Notes under the pieces: generated by a model
Database searches by the model: none
What the model saw: only the letters and a program-made list of their open reading frames with translations
What the model was told of the DNA's origin: nothing
Program-made: the position numbers and the translations under genes
Assembly (NCBI GenBank): GCA_949487015.1
Contig: CATAQZ010000136.1
Coordinates: forward strand, 1-5,556
Direction: 5' to 3'
DNA length: 5,556 nucleotides
Origin: Flavobacteriales bacterium UBA4585
Lineage (GTDB): Bacteria > Bacteroidota > Bacteroidia > Flavobacteriales > Schleiferiaceae
Shown here: piece after piece, positions 1 through 5,556 of the stretch
Layout of the letters: the number at the start of each line of letters is the position of its first letter
How positions within the stretch are numbered: the first letter of the stretch is position 1

Positions 1-438
<438 letters not shown>

Positions 439-561
439 AATGTGTTGTTTGTGTCCTAGCTATTAACTTCAAAGATAATTGACAAGGTTTTTTGCATTCC
501 TTGTTTCTTAAACCAATATGTAAAGAACTTCTTTTCTTAATGTCCCTTTCTCTCGATTGGG
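439..561 (-). other. rRNA operon leader (transcribed spacer before 16S)
   Basis: This is the stretch between the most proximal rRNA promoter and the mature 16S 5' end, about 120 bases, A/T rich and without a credible gene. It should be transcribed as pre-rRNA and removed during processing. It contains a boxA-like element (519-528) and a small possible hairpin with arms 482-487 and 499-504 (6 bp, 11-base loop). The usual long processing stem formed with sequence after the 16S 3' end cannot be judged, because the partner lies outside the window. The transcription start is inferred from the promoter position, not observed. Confidence 0.75.
519..528 (-). promoter_or_regulatory. boxA-like antitermination element in rRNA leader
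   Basis: The minus strand reads GTTCTTTACA, close to the bacterial boxA consensus (TGCTCTTTAACA in E. coli). It lies about 80 bases before the 16S 5' end, inside the transcribed leader. In rRNA operons boxA RNA binds NusB-NusE (S10) and keeps RNA polymerase from terminating early in untranslated RNA. The match and position are visible; the function is inferred from other bacteria. Confidence 0.6.
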
Positions 562-565
562 GCGG

Positions 566-595
566 CAAATGTACAACCGTTTTTTAAACTCGCAA
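566..595 (-). promoter_or_regulatory. rRNA promoter P1 (proximal), Bacteroidota type
   Basis: On the minus strand a TTG (593-595) is followed by exactly 19 bases and then TACATTTG (566-573). This is a full match to the TTG / TAnnTTTG promoter recognised by the primary sigma factor of Bacteroidota. An A/T-rich stretch lies upstream (about 605-635) and may serve as an UP-like element. Transcription probably starts near 559-562, giving a leader of about 120 bases. The initial transcribed region is C rich (CCGCCCCAATCGA), shared with P2 and largely with P3. Confidence 0.88.
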
Positions 596-692
596 CATTT
601 ACCTCGAAATAATTTGAAACTTTTTTGTTTCGTGAAATCGCCGTTGCAATCTCTTATTTCGTTTCCCTTTTCGATTGCTCGATTGGGGAGGG

Positions 693-722
693 CAAATGTA
701 CAAACCGTTTCGGTTCTGTCAA
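693..722 (-). promoter_or_regulatory. rRNA promoter P2, Bacteroidota type
   Basis: On the minus strand TTG (720-722), 19 bases, then TACATTTG (693-700). Spacing and -7 octamer are identical to P1, 127 bases away. Similarity to P1 continues past the core: both have CCCCAATCGA just downstream and ATGTTG around the -33 element, which suggests the two arose by duplication or are held by the same constraint. An A-run (about 735-741 read on minus) sits upstream. Confidence 0.85.
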
Positions 723-816
723 CATTATGCTCGATTTTTTTCACACTTATTTTTGTGCTCTGGGTTGCTCGTTAGCAGATCCAAATCTCGCCCTAATAGC
801 GTTTTAATCGGGGTGG

Positions 817-846
817 CAAATGTAGAACTGATTCTGACACTCACAA
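817..846 (-). promoter_or_regulatory. rRNA promoter P3, Bacteroidota type
   Basis: On the minus strand TTG (844-846), 19 bases, then TACATTTG (817-824), 124 bases upstream of P2. The downstream sequence CCACCCCGATTA resembles the C-rich start of P1 and P2 but has drifted. The upstream side (about 850-880) is A/T rich. No coding gene separates it from P2, so transcripts from P3 would run through P2 and P1 into 16S. Confidence 0.83.
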
Positions 847-918
847 CACAATTTGAAAATTTATTTTCTCCTTGTTTCCCCGGTAAAAAAAGAACATGCT
901 TTGCTTCCAAAGCGGCTG

Positions 919-948
919 CAAATGTATACTAGTGTTTCAATTATACAA
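919..948 (-). promoter_or_regulatory. rRNA promoter P4 (distal), Bacteroidota type
   Basis: On the minus strand TTG (946-948), 19 bases, then TACATTTG (919-926), 102 bases upstream of P3. The core is identical to P1-P3, but the start region (CAGCCGCTTTGG) lacks their CCCC block. Upstream, 961-982 reads on the minus strand as two A-tracts of six and eight, a good candidate UP element for the alpha subunit of RNA polymerase. A perfect inverted repeat (927-957) spans its spacer and TTG, so this promoter may be separately controlled. Confidence 0.8.
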
Positions 949-957
949 GCACTAGTA
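927..957. repeat. 8-bp inverted repeat over promoter P4
   Basis: The arms are TACTAGTG (927-934) and CACTAGTA (950-957), a perfect 8-bp dyad with 15 bases between and 23 bp from arm to arm. It lies between the -7 octamer (which ends at 926) and just upstream of the TTG, enclosing the whole -33 element. A spacing of about two helical turns would suit a dimeric repressor or activator. It could instead form a weak RNA hairpin after the SDR gene, but no U-run follows, so an intrinsic terminator is unlikely. Confidence 0.55.
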
Positions 958-995
958 CTATCTTTTTTTTATACTTTTTTCTTGACTTCTCGTTA

Positions 996-1667
996 TCAAG
1001 GAGTTGACATCGAAACCGGGAGCACTTTTCCTCGCATTACCAGGTGGGCAGTAGTCGCAAACGTAAATATGAATGGGCTTAGCTGCTCAGGTTGAAGGGG
1101 TGCTTGCAGGCCGGGAAACGCCTCTTTGAGCATTTCCGTTTGAACGGCTCCCAGCGCAAGTGCATTAAAAGACCATTGCGTTTCCTGTTCAAATTCGGCT
1201 TGAAGGCATTCTGTAAGCACATTCATGGCTCCTTTCGCAGAACTATATGCTGATAATCCCGCGAATTTCACACTGCCCTGGATGCCACCAACAGAACTTA
1301 TGTTCACAATATGCGCCTTCTCGGTGAATTGAGGAAGCAATTTTTGGATCAATAGATAGGGTCCAAAGACATTAACACCGTAGCTTTTCTGCAAATCGGC
1401 AATTGAAACTTGTGAAAGTGGCTTATTAATAAGAGCTCCCGCGTTATTGATGAGGATATCAACGGGTAGGTTTGGTAATTGGACTTCATTTAATTGCAGC
1501 AGATCAAGCTTACAAATATGTAATTGGTCAGGATACTCTTTTATTAGGGGTTCCAATTTATCGATAGCCCTCGTTAAAACGACAACTTGCCAACCGTTCG
1601 ATAGAAACTTTTCAGTGGTCGCAAAACCAATTCCTCTTGACGCACCCGTGATCCAAACAACCCCCAT
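996..1667 (-). CDS. Short-chain dehydrogenase/reductase (SDR family NAD(P)-dependent oxidoreductase)
   Basis: A 223-residue classical SDR, slightly shorter than the usual ~250. The single Rossmann domain shows the cofactor-binding TGASRGIG (residues 7-14), the NNAG structural motif (74-77), the active-site Asn in VNVFGP (99), the catalytic Ser in VNISS (124-125) and the YSSAK motif (Tyr141, Lys145), so the catalytic tetrad is complete. R33 after the second strand hints at NADPH preference, which is an inference. The C-terminal substrate-binding part is short, so the substrate cannot be named; FabG-like or other carbonyl reductions are possible. An in-frame upstream ATG at 1718 lies within the preceding terminator, so the ATG at 1667, just before the first beta strand, is chosen. 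No clear Shine-Dalgarno or consensus promoter is visible in 1668-1705. It stands alone between the pdhC terminator and the rRNA promoters. Confidence 0.93.
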   Translation of the reverse strand: MGVVWITGASRGIGFATTEKFLSNGWQVVVLTRAIDKLEPLIKEYPDQLHICKLDLLQLNEVQLPNLPVDILINNAGALINKPLSQVSIADLQKSYGVNVFGPYLLIQKLLPQFTEKAHIVNISSVGGIQGSVKFAGLSAYSSAKGAMNVLTECLQAEFEQETQWSFNALALGAVQTEMLKEAFPGLQAPLQPEQLSPFIFTFATTAHLVMRGKVLPVSMSTP

Positions 1668-1705
1668 AATTCGATGTGATTTTAGTGTACTATATATATG
1701 AATAC

Positions 1706-1735
1706 AAAAACGGCCCAAACTTGTTGTTTGGGCCG
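1706..1735 (-). terminator. Rho-independent terminator of pdhA-pdhC
   Basis: A perfect 10-bp G/C-rich stem (arms 1711-1720 and 1726-1735) encloses a 5-base loop. On the minus strand it is followed at once by five T residues (1706-1710) and TGTATT. It starts 25 bases after the pdhC stop codon and ends 38 bases before the SDR start. The A-run expected for bidirectional activity is weak on the other side, so it acts mainly on minus-strand transcription. Confidence 0.93.
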
Positions 1736-1760
1736 TGTAATATTAAAGGTAAAATTGGTT

Positions 1761-3038
1761 TTACACCAACATTGTCACTGGATTCTCGAGGAAACCCTTT
1801 ACAGATTGTAAGAATGCCGCACCTCCGGCACCATCTGCCGCACGGTGATCTAGGCTCAATGTTACTTTCATTACATTGCCAGGAACAACTTGTCCGTCTT
1901 TTACAACGGGGACTTGCTTGATACCTCCTACTGCAAGAATTCCAGCATCTGGTGGATTCACAATCGCCGTGAATTGTTCTACACCGAACATACCCAAGTT
2001 TGAAATAGTAAATGTATTTCCTTCCCAATCTGAAGGCTGAAGCTTTTTGTCTTTCGCTCTTCCTGCAAGATCTTTAACATTAGCGGAGATTGTAGACAAA
2101 GGCATTTGATCCGCGTGACGAAGAACAGGTACTAATAACCCATCCTCTATAGCCACTGCAACACCGATGTGAACGTGTTGATTTGTTCGGATAAAATCTC
2201 CCATCCAAGAACTATTAATCACCGGATGCTTTTTGAGCGCTAAAGCACATGCTTTAACAACAAGGTCATTAAAAGATATCTTAACCTCACCGCTAGCATT
2301 CATTGCTTTTCGTGCTGCAATTGCATTATCCATATCTATATCCATGGTGACATAGAAATGTGGTGCATTATTCTTACTCTCAGACAAACGGCTAGCGATA
2401 ACCTTACGCATCTGACTTACCGGCGTATCCGTAAAGCTCTCTACCCCTGCAGGAACTGCCGGTACCACCGAAGCACCCGGTTGTGGAGAAGTATGAATGG
2501 CAGGATTGAAGCTGTCGATATCTCTTTTAACAATACGACCGTGATCACCACTACCCTTAACCATGGAGAGATCCACCCCTTTTTCAGCCGCTAGTTTACG
2601 AGCTAAAGGTGATGCCTTAATACTCCCGTCAGTTTCAGTTGCTACTGGTGCGGGTGTTGCAACAGGTGCTGCAACAGGTGCAACCGGTGTTTCTTCTACT
2701 ACAACGGCTGGGGCTGGTGCAGGCGCTGTCGGAGCTGCTGGCTCCTCAGCTGGAGCTGCTACTTCACCTCCTTTTAACGCCTCAATATCTTCACCGTCCT
2801 CTCCGAGGATGGCTAATACAGTATCAACAGGTGCTGTTTCACCCTCACCCGTTCCTATATAGAGAAGCTTACCTTCTTGTCCAGGAAAAGCTTCGAATTC
2901 CATCGTTGCTTTATCTGTTTCGATTTCCGCCAATAAATCACCTTCATTAACGGAATCACCAATTTGCTTGTGCCACTTTGCTACAACACCTTCAGTCATG
3001 GTGTCGGAAAGTCTCGGCATATTAATTACTATCGCCAT
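1761..3038 (-). CDS. pdhC: Dihydrolipoamide acetyltransferase, E2 of pyruvate dehydrogenase complex
   Basis: E2 core of the cytoplasmic pyruvate dehydrogenase complex; it takes the acetyl group from E1 on a swinging lipoyl arm and passes it to CoA. The 425-residue protein has a lipoyl domain (about 1-80) with the lipoylated lysine in ETDKATME (Lys43), an Ala/Pro/Val-rich flexible linker (about 92-137), a peripheral-subunit-binding domain (about 141-174, ASPLARKLA to GRIVKRDI), a second linker rich in Pro (175-200), and the acetyltransferase domain (about 203-425) with the catalytic DHRAADG (His398, Asp402). Only one lipoyl domain is present, whereas many Bacteroidota E2 proteins have two. The GC-rich-looking antisense frame over the linker is a shadow. 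It starts 6 bases after the pdhA stop, so the two are co-transcribed and probably translationally coupled. A 2-oxoglutarate or branched-chain E2 is less likely given the PdhA neighbour. Confidence 0.95.
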   Translation of the reverse strand: MAIVINMPRLSDTMTEGVVAKWHKQIGDSVNEGDLLAEIETDKATMEFEAFPGQEGKLLYIGTGEGETAPVDTVLAILGEDGEDIEALKGGEVAAPAEEPAAPTAPAPAPAVVVEETPVAPVAAPVATPAPVATETDGSIKASPLARKLAAEKGVDLSMVKGSGDHGRIVKRDIDSFNPAIHTSPQPGASVVPAVPAGVESFTDTPVSQMRKVIASRLSESKNNAPHFYVTMDIDMDNAIAARKAMNASGEVKISFNDLVVKACALALKKHPVINSSWMGDFIRTNQHVHIGVAVAIEDGLLVPVLRHADQMPLSTISANVKDLAGRAKDKKLQPSDWEGNTFTISNLGMFGVEQFTAIVNPPDAGILAVGGIKQVPVVKDGQVVPGNVMKVTLSLDHRAADGAGGAAFLQSVKGFLENPVTMLV

Positions 3039-3044
3039 CTAGAA

Positions 3045-4040
3045 TTAGTTTTTGATGAATGGGTAATCTTCTTGAGCATAAATCCCTTGGTACAATTCAG
3101 AAGCATCCGGGAAATCGCTTTCTTCAGCGAATTTCACACATTCCGCAACCAAGTCTTTAACACGCTGGTTTATGGAATTAATTTCTTCCTCTGTCGCCCA
3201 ATTTTTCTCTTGAATCTTATTCAAACAAAGGGTAATAGGATCCTTTGCTTGATACTCTGCAACTTCCTCTTTTGTTCTGTATTTCTGAGGATCTGACATT
3301 GAGTGTCCTTTATAGCGGTAGGTTCTGATTTCTAATAAGGTAGGTCCATCTCCGCGACGCGCACGTTCTGAAGCTTCATGCACTGCGTCATACACTGCGA
3401 TTGGATCCATACCATCCACAGCACGATTAGGCATATCGTAGCCTTCACCTAATTTATGAATGGGGGTCTGGCCGGCTGTACGCTCAACTGAGGTACCCAT
3501 GGCATATCCATTGTTTTCGACACAAAAAACCACAGGTAATTTCCATAGCATCGCAAGATTGGCAGTTTCGTGCCAGGCTCCTTGACGAATGGCTCCATCA
3601 CCCATATAGGTTAAGGTGACATTATTACGGCCCGCATACTTGTCTGCAAAAGCAAGACCAGCGCCCAATGGAATTTGACCACCGACAATACCGTGACCAC
3701 CCCAAAAGCCTTTATCAGGAGAGAACATGTGCATAGAACCACCCTTTCCTCGAGAGGTACCTGTCACTTTACCCATCAATTCAGCCATAATACGTCTTGG
3801 ATCTTCACCCAAAGCCATAGGTTGAACGTGGTTTCTGTAAGCGGTTATCATATTATCCCCGTCCTCCATAGCATAGGCAGAACCTGCTAGGATAGCTTCT
3901 TGACCGTTATACAGGTGAAGGAAACCACGGATTTTCTGTTGGATGTACAAGGCTGCCGCCATGTCTTCGAACTTTCTCCAGAAGAGCATGTCTTCGTACC
4001 ATTTGAGGTAAGTAGCTTTTGTGATGCGCTTTTTTGCCAT
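3045..4040 (-). CDS. pdhA: Pyruvate dehydrogenase E1 component, alpha subunit
   Basis: Alpha subunit of the thiamine-diphosphate-dependent E1, which decarboxylates pyruvate and reductively acetylates the lipoyl group of E2. At 331 residues it has the normal length for the heterotetrameric (alpha2beta2) E1. The thiamine diphosphate/Mg motif runs from GDGA (147-150) to ENNGYAMGT (175-183), with Asn176-Asn177. SRGKGGSMHMF (96-106) and HGIVGGQIPLGAGLA (116-130) are family signatures, and RYKGHSMSDP (242-251) is the conserved active-site loop that is phosphorylated in mitochondrial homologues. An ATG at 4085 is in frame but would place the N-terminus across the promoter at 4064-4092; MAKKRITKATYLKW from 4040 is the typical start. 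The partner beta subunit (pdhB) is not adjacent: E2 follows directly. The gene heads the pdhA-pdhC transcript. Confidence 0.96.
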   Translation of the reverse strand: MAKKRITKATYLKWYEDMLFWRKFEDMAAALYIQQKIRGFLHLYNGQEAILAGSAYAMEDGDNMITAYRNHVQPMALGEDPRRIMAELMGKVTGTSRGKGGSMHMFSPDKGFWGGHGIVGGQIPLGAGLAFADKYAGRNNVTLTYMGDGAIRQGAWHETANLAMLWKLPVVFCVENNGYAMGTSVERTAGQTPIHKLGEGYDMPNRAVDGMDPIAVYDAVHEASERARRGDGPTLLEIRTYRYKGHSMSDPQKYRTKEEVAEYQAKDPITLCLNKIQEKNWATEEEINSINQRVKDLVAECVKFAEESDFPDASELYQGIYAQEDYPFIKN

Positions 4041-4063
4041 TTCTATCGATGTGTTTTGTGGAG

Positions 4064-4092
4064 CAAAAATAACGCAAAAGCCCACCTAGCAA
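4064..4092 (-). promoter_or_regulatory. Candidate pdhA promoter, Bacteroidota type
   Basis: On the minus strand TTG (4090-4092, within TTTTG), 18 bases, then TATTTTTG (4064-4071), a full match to TAnnTTTG. The -7 element ends 23 bases before the pdhA ATG, implying a very short 5' untranslated region. A second TTG upstream (4095-4097) would give 23 bases of spacing, which is less favourable. It explains transcription of pdhA-pdhC independent of porV. Confidence 0.65.
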
Positions 4093-4165
4093 AACAACTT
4101 TGTATATTTAGTTCTGCACGATGAAATTAAAGTTGCGAAACTTTGCTAAATCGGTAAAAATTGGA

Positions 4166-5332
4166 CTATTGCGCTAAGAATCCGTCAATGTTGAAGGCCA
4201 TGGAAAAACGCAATGTATTCTCCAACGGCGAACGGGTGGTTGGACTAGCTGGAATCAAATAAGCCATATCTATGGTAAATACCTGATAGGCTAGACCAAA
4301 ACCTAAAGTAACATACTGACGATTCCCCTTGAGTTTGTGCTCATGCAGGTAGCCTGTGCGCGCGAACAAGAAGTCATTGTATTTATACTCCATACCGAAG
4401 TTATATATATTCTCTTGGAGCATTTCTTCGAATCCGCCTGGCTTTGAAGCTGGATTGAAACTCTGGAATACCCCCATCAGTGGTGTAAGATCGTTGTCAT
4501 CAACCCCTGCGATGATTTCACCGTTCGTTCCTAAAAGTGGTGGTGTAGGAACTAAGAGTCGGTTAATATCGAGATATACCGAAAGTTTGTTGTAATCATC
4601 TATTTCGAGGTGGTACCCACCGCCTAAACGAAGATTTGTAGGCAAGAAATCAGCATTACCGCTCTCCGAGTAAGCAATTTTAGCACCTAGATTAGTCATT
4701 GCTATACCTGCAGAAAAAGCTTGACGACGTCCACCTTTAATATTATTGTAATCGCCTTGGTAATAGAAACCTAAATCCGCGGCGCCACTTTGTCCTGGTT
4801 TGGTTTGTAAGCCCTGGACCACTTGACCCTGCGCAATGTCTGAGAATATCCAACGAAGTGCCGTTCCTGCGCTCCAATGATCACTTAATTTCAAGGCGTA
4901 GGCAACATCGAAGTAAAACTCGTAGGGATTGAAGGTACCCATGCTATTACCTTGCTCGTCCGTAAAGTTGATTTCTCCTAATGAGAAATAACGCAATGAG
5001 GCGCTGATTCCTTGACGGTCACTCAATGCTTTCGTGTAATTCACATACGCTAAATCTATATCTGGGACCAATTTTGACATCCAAGGCGTGTAGGAAAGCG
5101 CCATTGAAGCTTTTTTATTTTCTAAGAAAGCTAATTTCGCGGGATTCCATGCGCTTGAATTTGCGTCCGGCGTGCTCGCAGCACCCACATCGCCCATGGC
5201 ACCGGCCCGAGAATCTGGACTCACCAATAATATGGGGACAGCGGTAGTTACCACATTGTATTTCAAATCGTTCTGAGCTGAAACCTTAAAGGTTGTAGCG
5301 AGGATAAGCAGTGCTAAACTGAGTTTTTTCAT
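4166..5332 (-). CDS. porV: Type IX secretion system outer membrane protein PorV
   Basis: A 388-residue FadL-like outer-membrane beta-barrel of the PorV (LptO/PG27) family. In the type IX secretion system PorV carries cargo proteins from the translocon SprA/Sov to the attachment complex, where PorU cleaves the C-terminal signal. A Sec signal peptide is clear: MKK, a hydrophobic core LSLALLILATTF, and a VSAQ cleavage region (about residues 18-20, typical of Bacteroidota). Family features include the N-terminal TTAVPILLVSPDSRAGAMGD (29-48) with the following AWNPAKLAF (61-69), alternating amphipathic strands throughout, and a C-terminal strand LRFSMAFNIDGF. An in-frame ATG at 5356 would add eight residues before MKK and spoil the signal peptide, so 5332 is preferred. 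It follows the probable porU end by 26 bases, matching the porU-porV order known in Flavobacteriia. pdhA lies downstream with its own promoter. Confidence 0.93.
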   Translation of the reverse strand: MKKLSLALLILATTFKVSAQNDLKYNVVTTAVPILLVSPDSRAGAMGDVGAASTPDANSSAWNPAKLAFLENKKASMALSYTPWMSKLVPDIDLAYVNYTKALSDRQGISASLRYFSLGEINFTDEQGNSMGTFNPYEFYFDVAYALKLSDHWSAGTALRWIFSDIAQGQVVQGLQTKPGQSGAADLGFYYQGDYNNIKGGRRQAFSAGIAMTNLGAKIAYSESGNADFLPTNLRLGGGYHLEIDDYNKLSVYLDINRLLVPTPPLLGTNGEIIAGVDDNDLTPLMGVFQSFNPASKPGGFEEMLQENIYNFGMEYKYNDFLFARTGYLHEHKLKGNRQYVTLGFGLAYQVFTIDMAYLIPASPTTRSPLENTLRFSMAFNIDGFLAQ

Positions 5333-5358
5333 GTGTAATAGCTTCTTGCAGCGCAAGT

Positions 5359-5556
5359 TTAACGTATATATATGAGCTTTTCTTGTATTGTAGCCGATTT
5401 TCCATCAATTAATCGCGTCCATTCCACCCGTACAGAATAAAATCCCGCCCCGGGAGTTTGACCCGGTTGTTCCGACATGGTAAAGGTAGGCAACTGTGTT
5501 GTAGCATCATTTAAACGCAAGTTTTGTGTACGCTGCCAAACCAATTGGCCCTGATT
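5359..5556 (-). CDS. porU: C-terminal end of probable PorU (type IX secretion sortase), partial
   Basis: The frame is open from the right edge to a TAA at 5359-5361, giving 65 C-terminal residues; the start lies beyond the window. An internal TTG at 5544 is an ordinary codon, not a start. The fragment reads as a beta-sandwich end: alternating strands, GAGFYSVRVEW, and a final QEKLIYIR, which resembles the C-terminal domains of type IX secretion proteins and FlgD-like Ig folds. PorU, the gingipain-like cysteine protease that cleaves cargo signals and attaches them to lipopolysaccharide, normally precedes porV and carries such an end. The catalytic domain is not in the window, so the name rests mainly on the neighbour; another surface protein with a C-terminal sorting domain is possible. 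Confidence 0.65.
   Translation of the reverse strand, partial: NQGQLVWQRTQNLRLNDATTQLPTFTMSEQPGQTPGAGFYSVRVEWTRLIDGKSATIQEKLIYIR

Noticed and set aside
566..926. The repeated CAAATGTA units as a CRISPR or integron-like repeat array
   Set aside because: The repeat is short, the intervals (127, 124, 102) are irregular and long, and each copy has a TTG at a fixed 19-base spacing on the minus strand, which is a promoter signature.
508..932. Several overlapping open frames of 60-85 residues on both strands
   Set aside because: They overlap each other and the four rRNA promoters, have no recognisable protein features, and share pieces of sequence only because the promoter motif is repeated.
1678..1707. 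Possible SDR promoter with TTG at 1705-1707
   Set aside because: The sequence at the expected -7 position (TAAAATCA) does not match TAnnTTTG, and the start would fall almost on the ATG.
1690..2028. 112-residue open frame on the minus strand, overlapping the end of pdhC
   Set aside because: It is out of frame with pdhC, rich in Cys, Arg and Ser as frame shadows are, and runs through the terminator hairpin.
2563..2950. Ala/Gly/Val-rich and Leu-rich open frames on the plus strand
   Set aside because: They are antisense shadows of the Ala/Pro-rich linker and lipoyl domain of pdhC.
4098..4109. TTTGTATATTTA on the plus strand as a promoter
   Set aside because: The match to TAnnTTTG is incomplete and no plus-strand gene follows.
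4129..4144. Small hairpin (AAAGTT / AACTTT, 4-base loop) as a porV terminator
   Set aside because: The stem has 6 mostly A/T pairs and no U-run follows, so it is too weak to call.

Overview
The window comes from a bacterium of the phylum Bacteroidota, most likely the class Flavobacteriia. Four things point there: the 16S rRNA 5' portion, promoters of the TTG / TAnnTTTG type specific to this phylum, a type IX secretion gene (porV), and the pairing of the E1-alpha and E2 genes of pyruvate dehydrogenase. I cannot name a family or genus. Every recognisable gene lies on the minus strand, so transcription runs from high to low coordinates.

Layout in transcription order. At the right edge (5359-5556) is the C-terminal end of a protein that is probably PorU. 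It is followed after 26 bases by porV (4166-5332), an outer-membrane protein of the type IX secretion system. A short spacer (4041-4165) holds a good Bacteroidota-type promoter for pdhA (3045-4040). pdhA is followed after 6 bases by pdhC (1761-3038), and the pair ends at a strong intrinsic terminator (1706-1735). Next is a monocistronic short-chain dehydrogenase/reductase gene (996-1667). The last part is a gene-free control region (439-995) feeding the 16S rRNA gene, whose first ~438 bases fill 1-438; the rest of the rRNA operon continues beyond the left edge.

The most informative part is the rRNA control region. It carries four tandem promoters, each with the same spacing: TTG, exactly 19 bases, then TACATTTG. 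They sit 102-127 bases apart. A/T-rich blocks lie upstream of each, three of the four share a C-rich initial transcribed sequence, and a boxA-like antitermination element lies in the leader. The most distal promoter also has a perfect 8-bp inverted repeat spanning its spacer and TTG element, which could be an operator.

The genes serve unrelated housekeeping roles: protein export and surface attachment (PorU/PorV), pyruvate to acetyl-CoA conversion (PdhA/PdhC), an unassigned NAD(P)-dependent oxidoreductase, and ribosome synthesis. I see no mobile element, CRISPR array, tRNA, defence system or clearly new protein system. The items worth a second look are regulatory (rRNA promoter array and dyad) and architectural (single-lipoyl E2, absence of pdhB next to pdhA).
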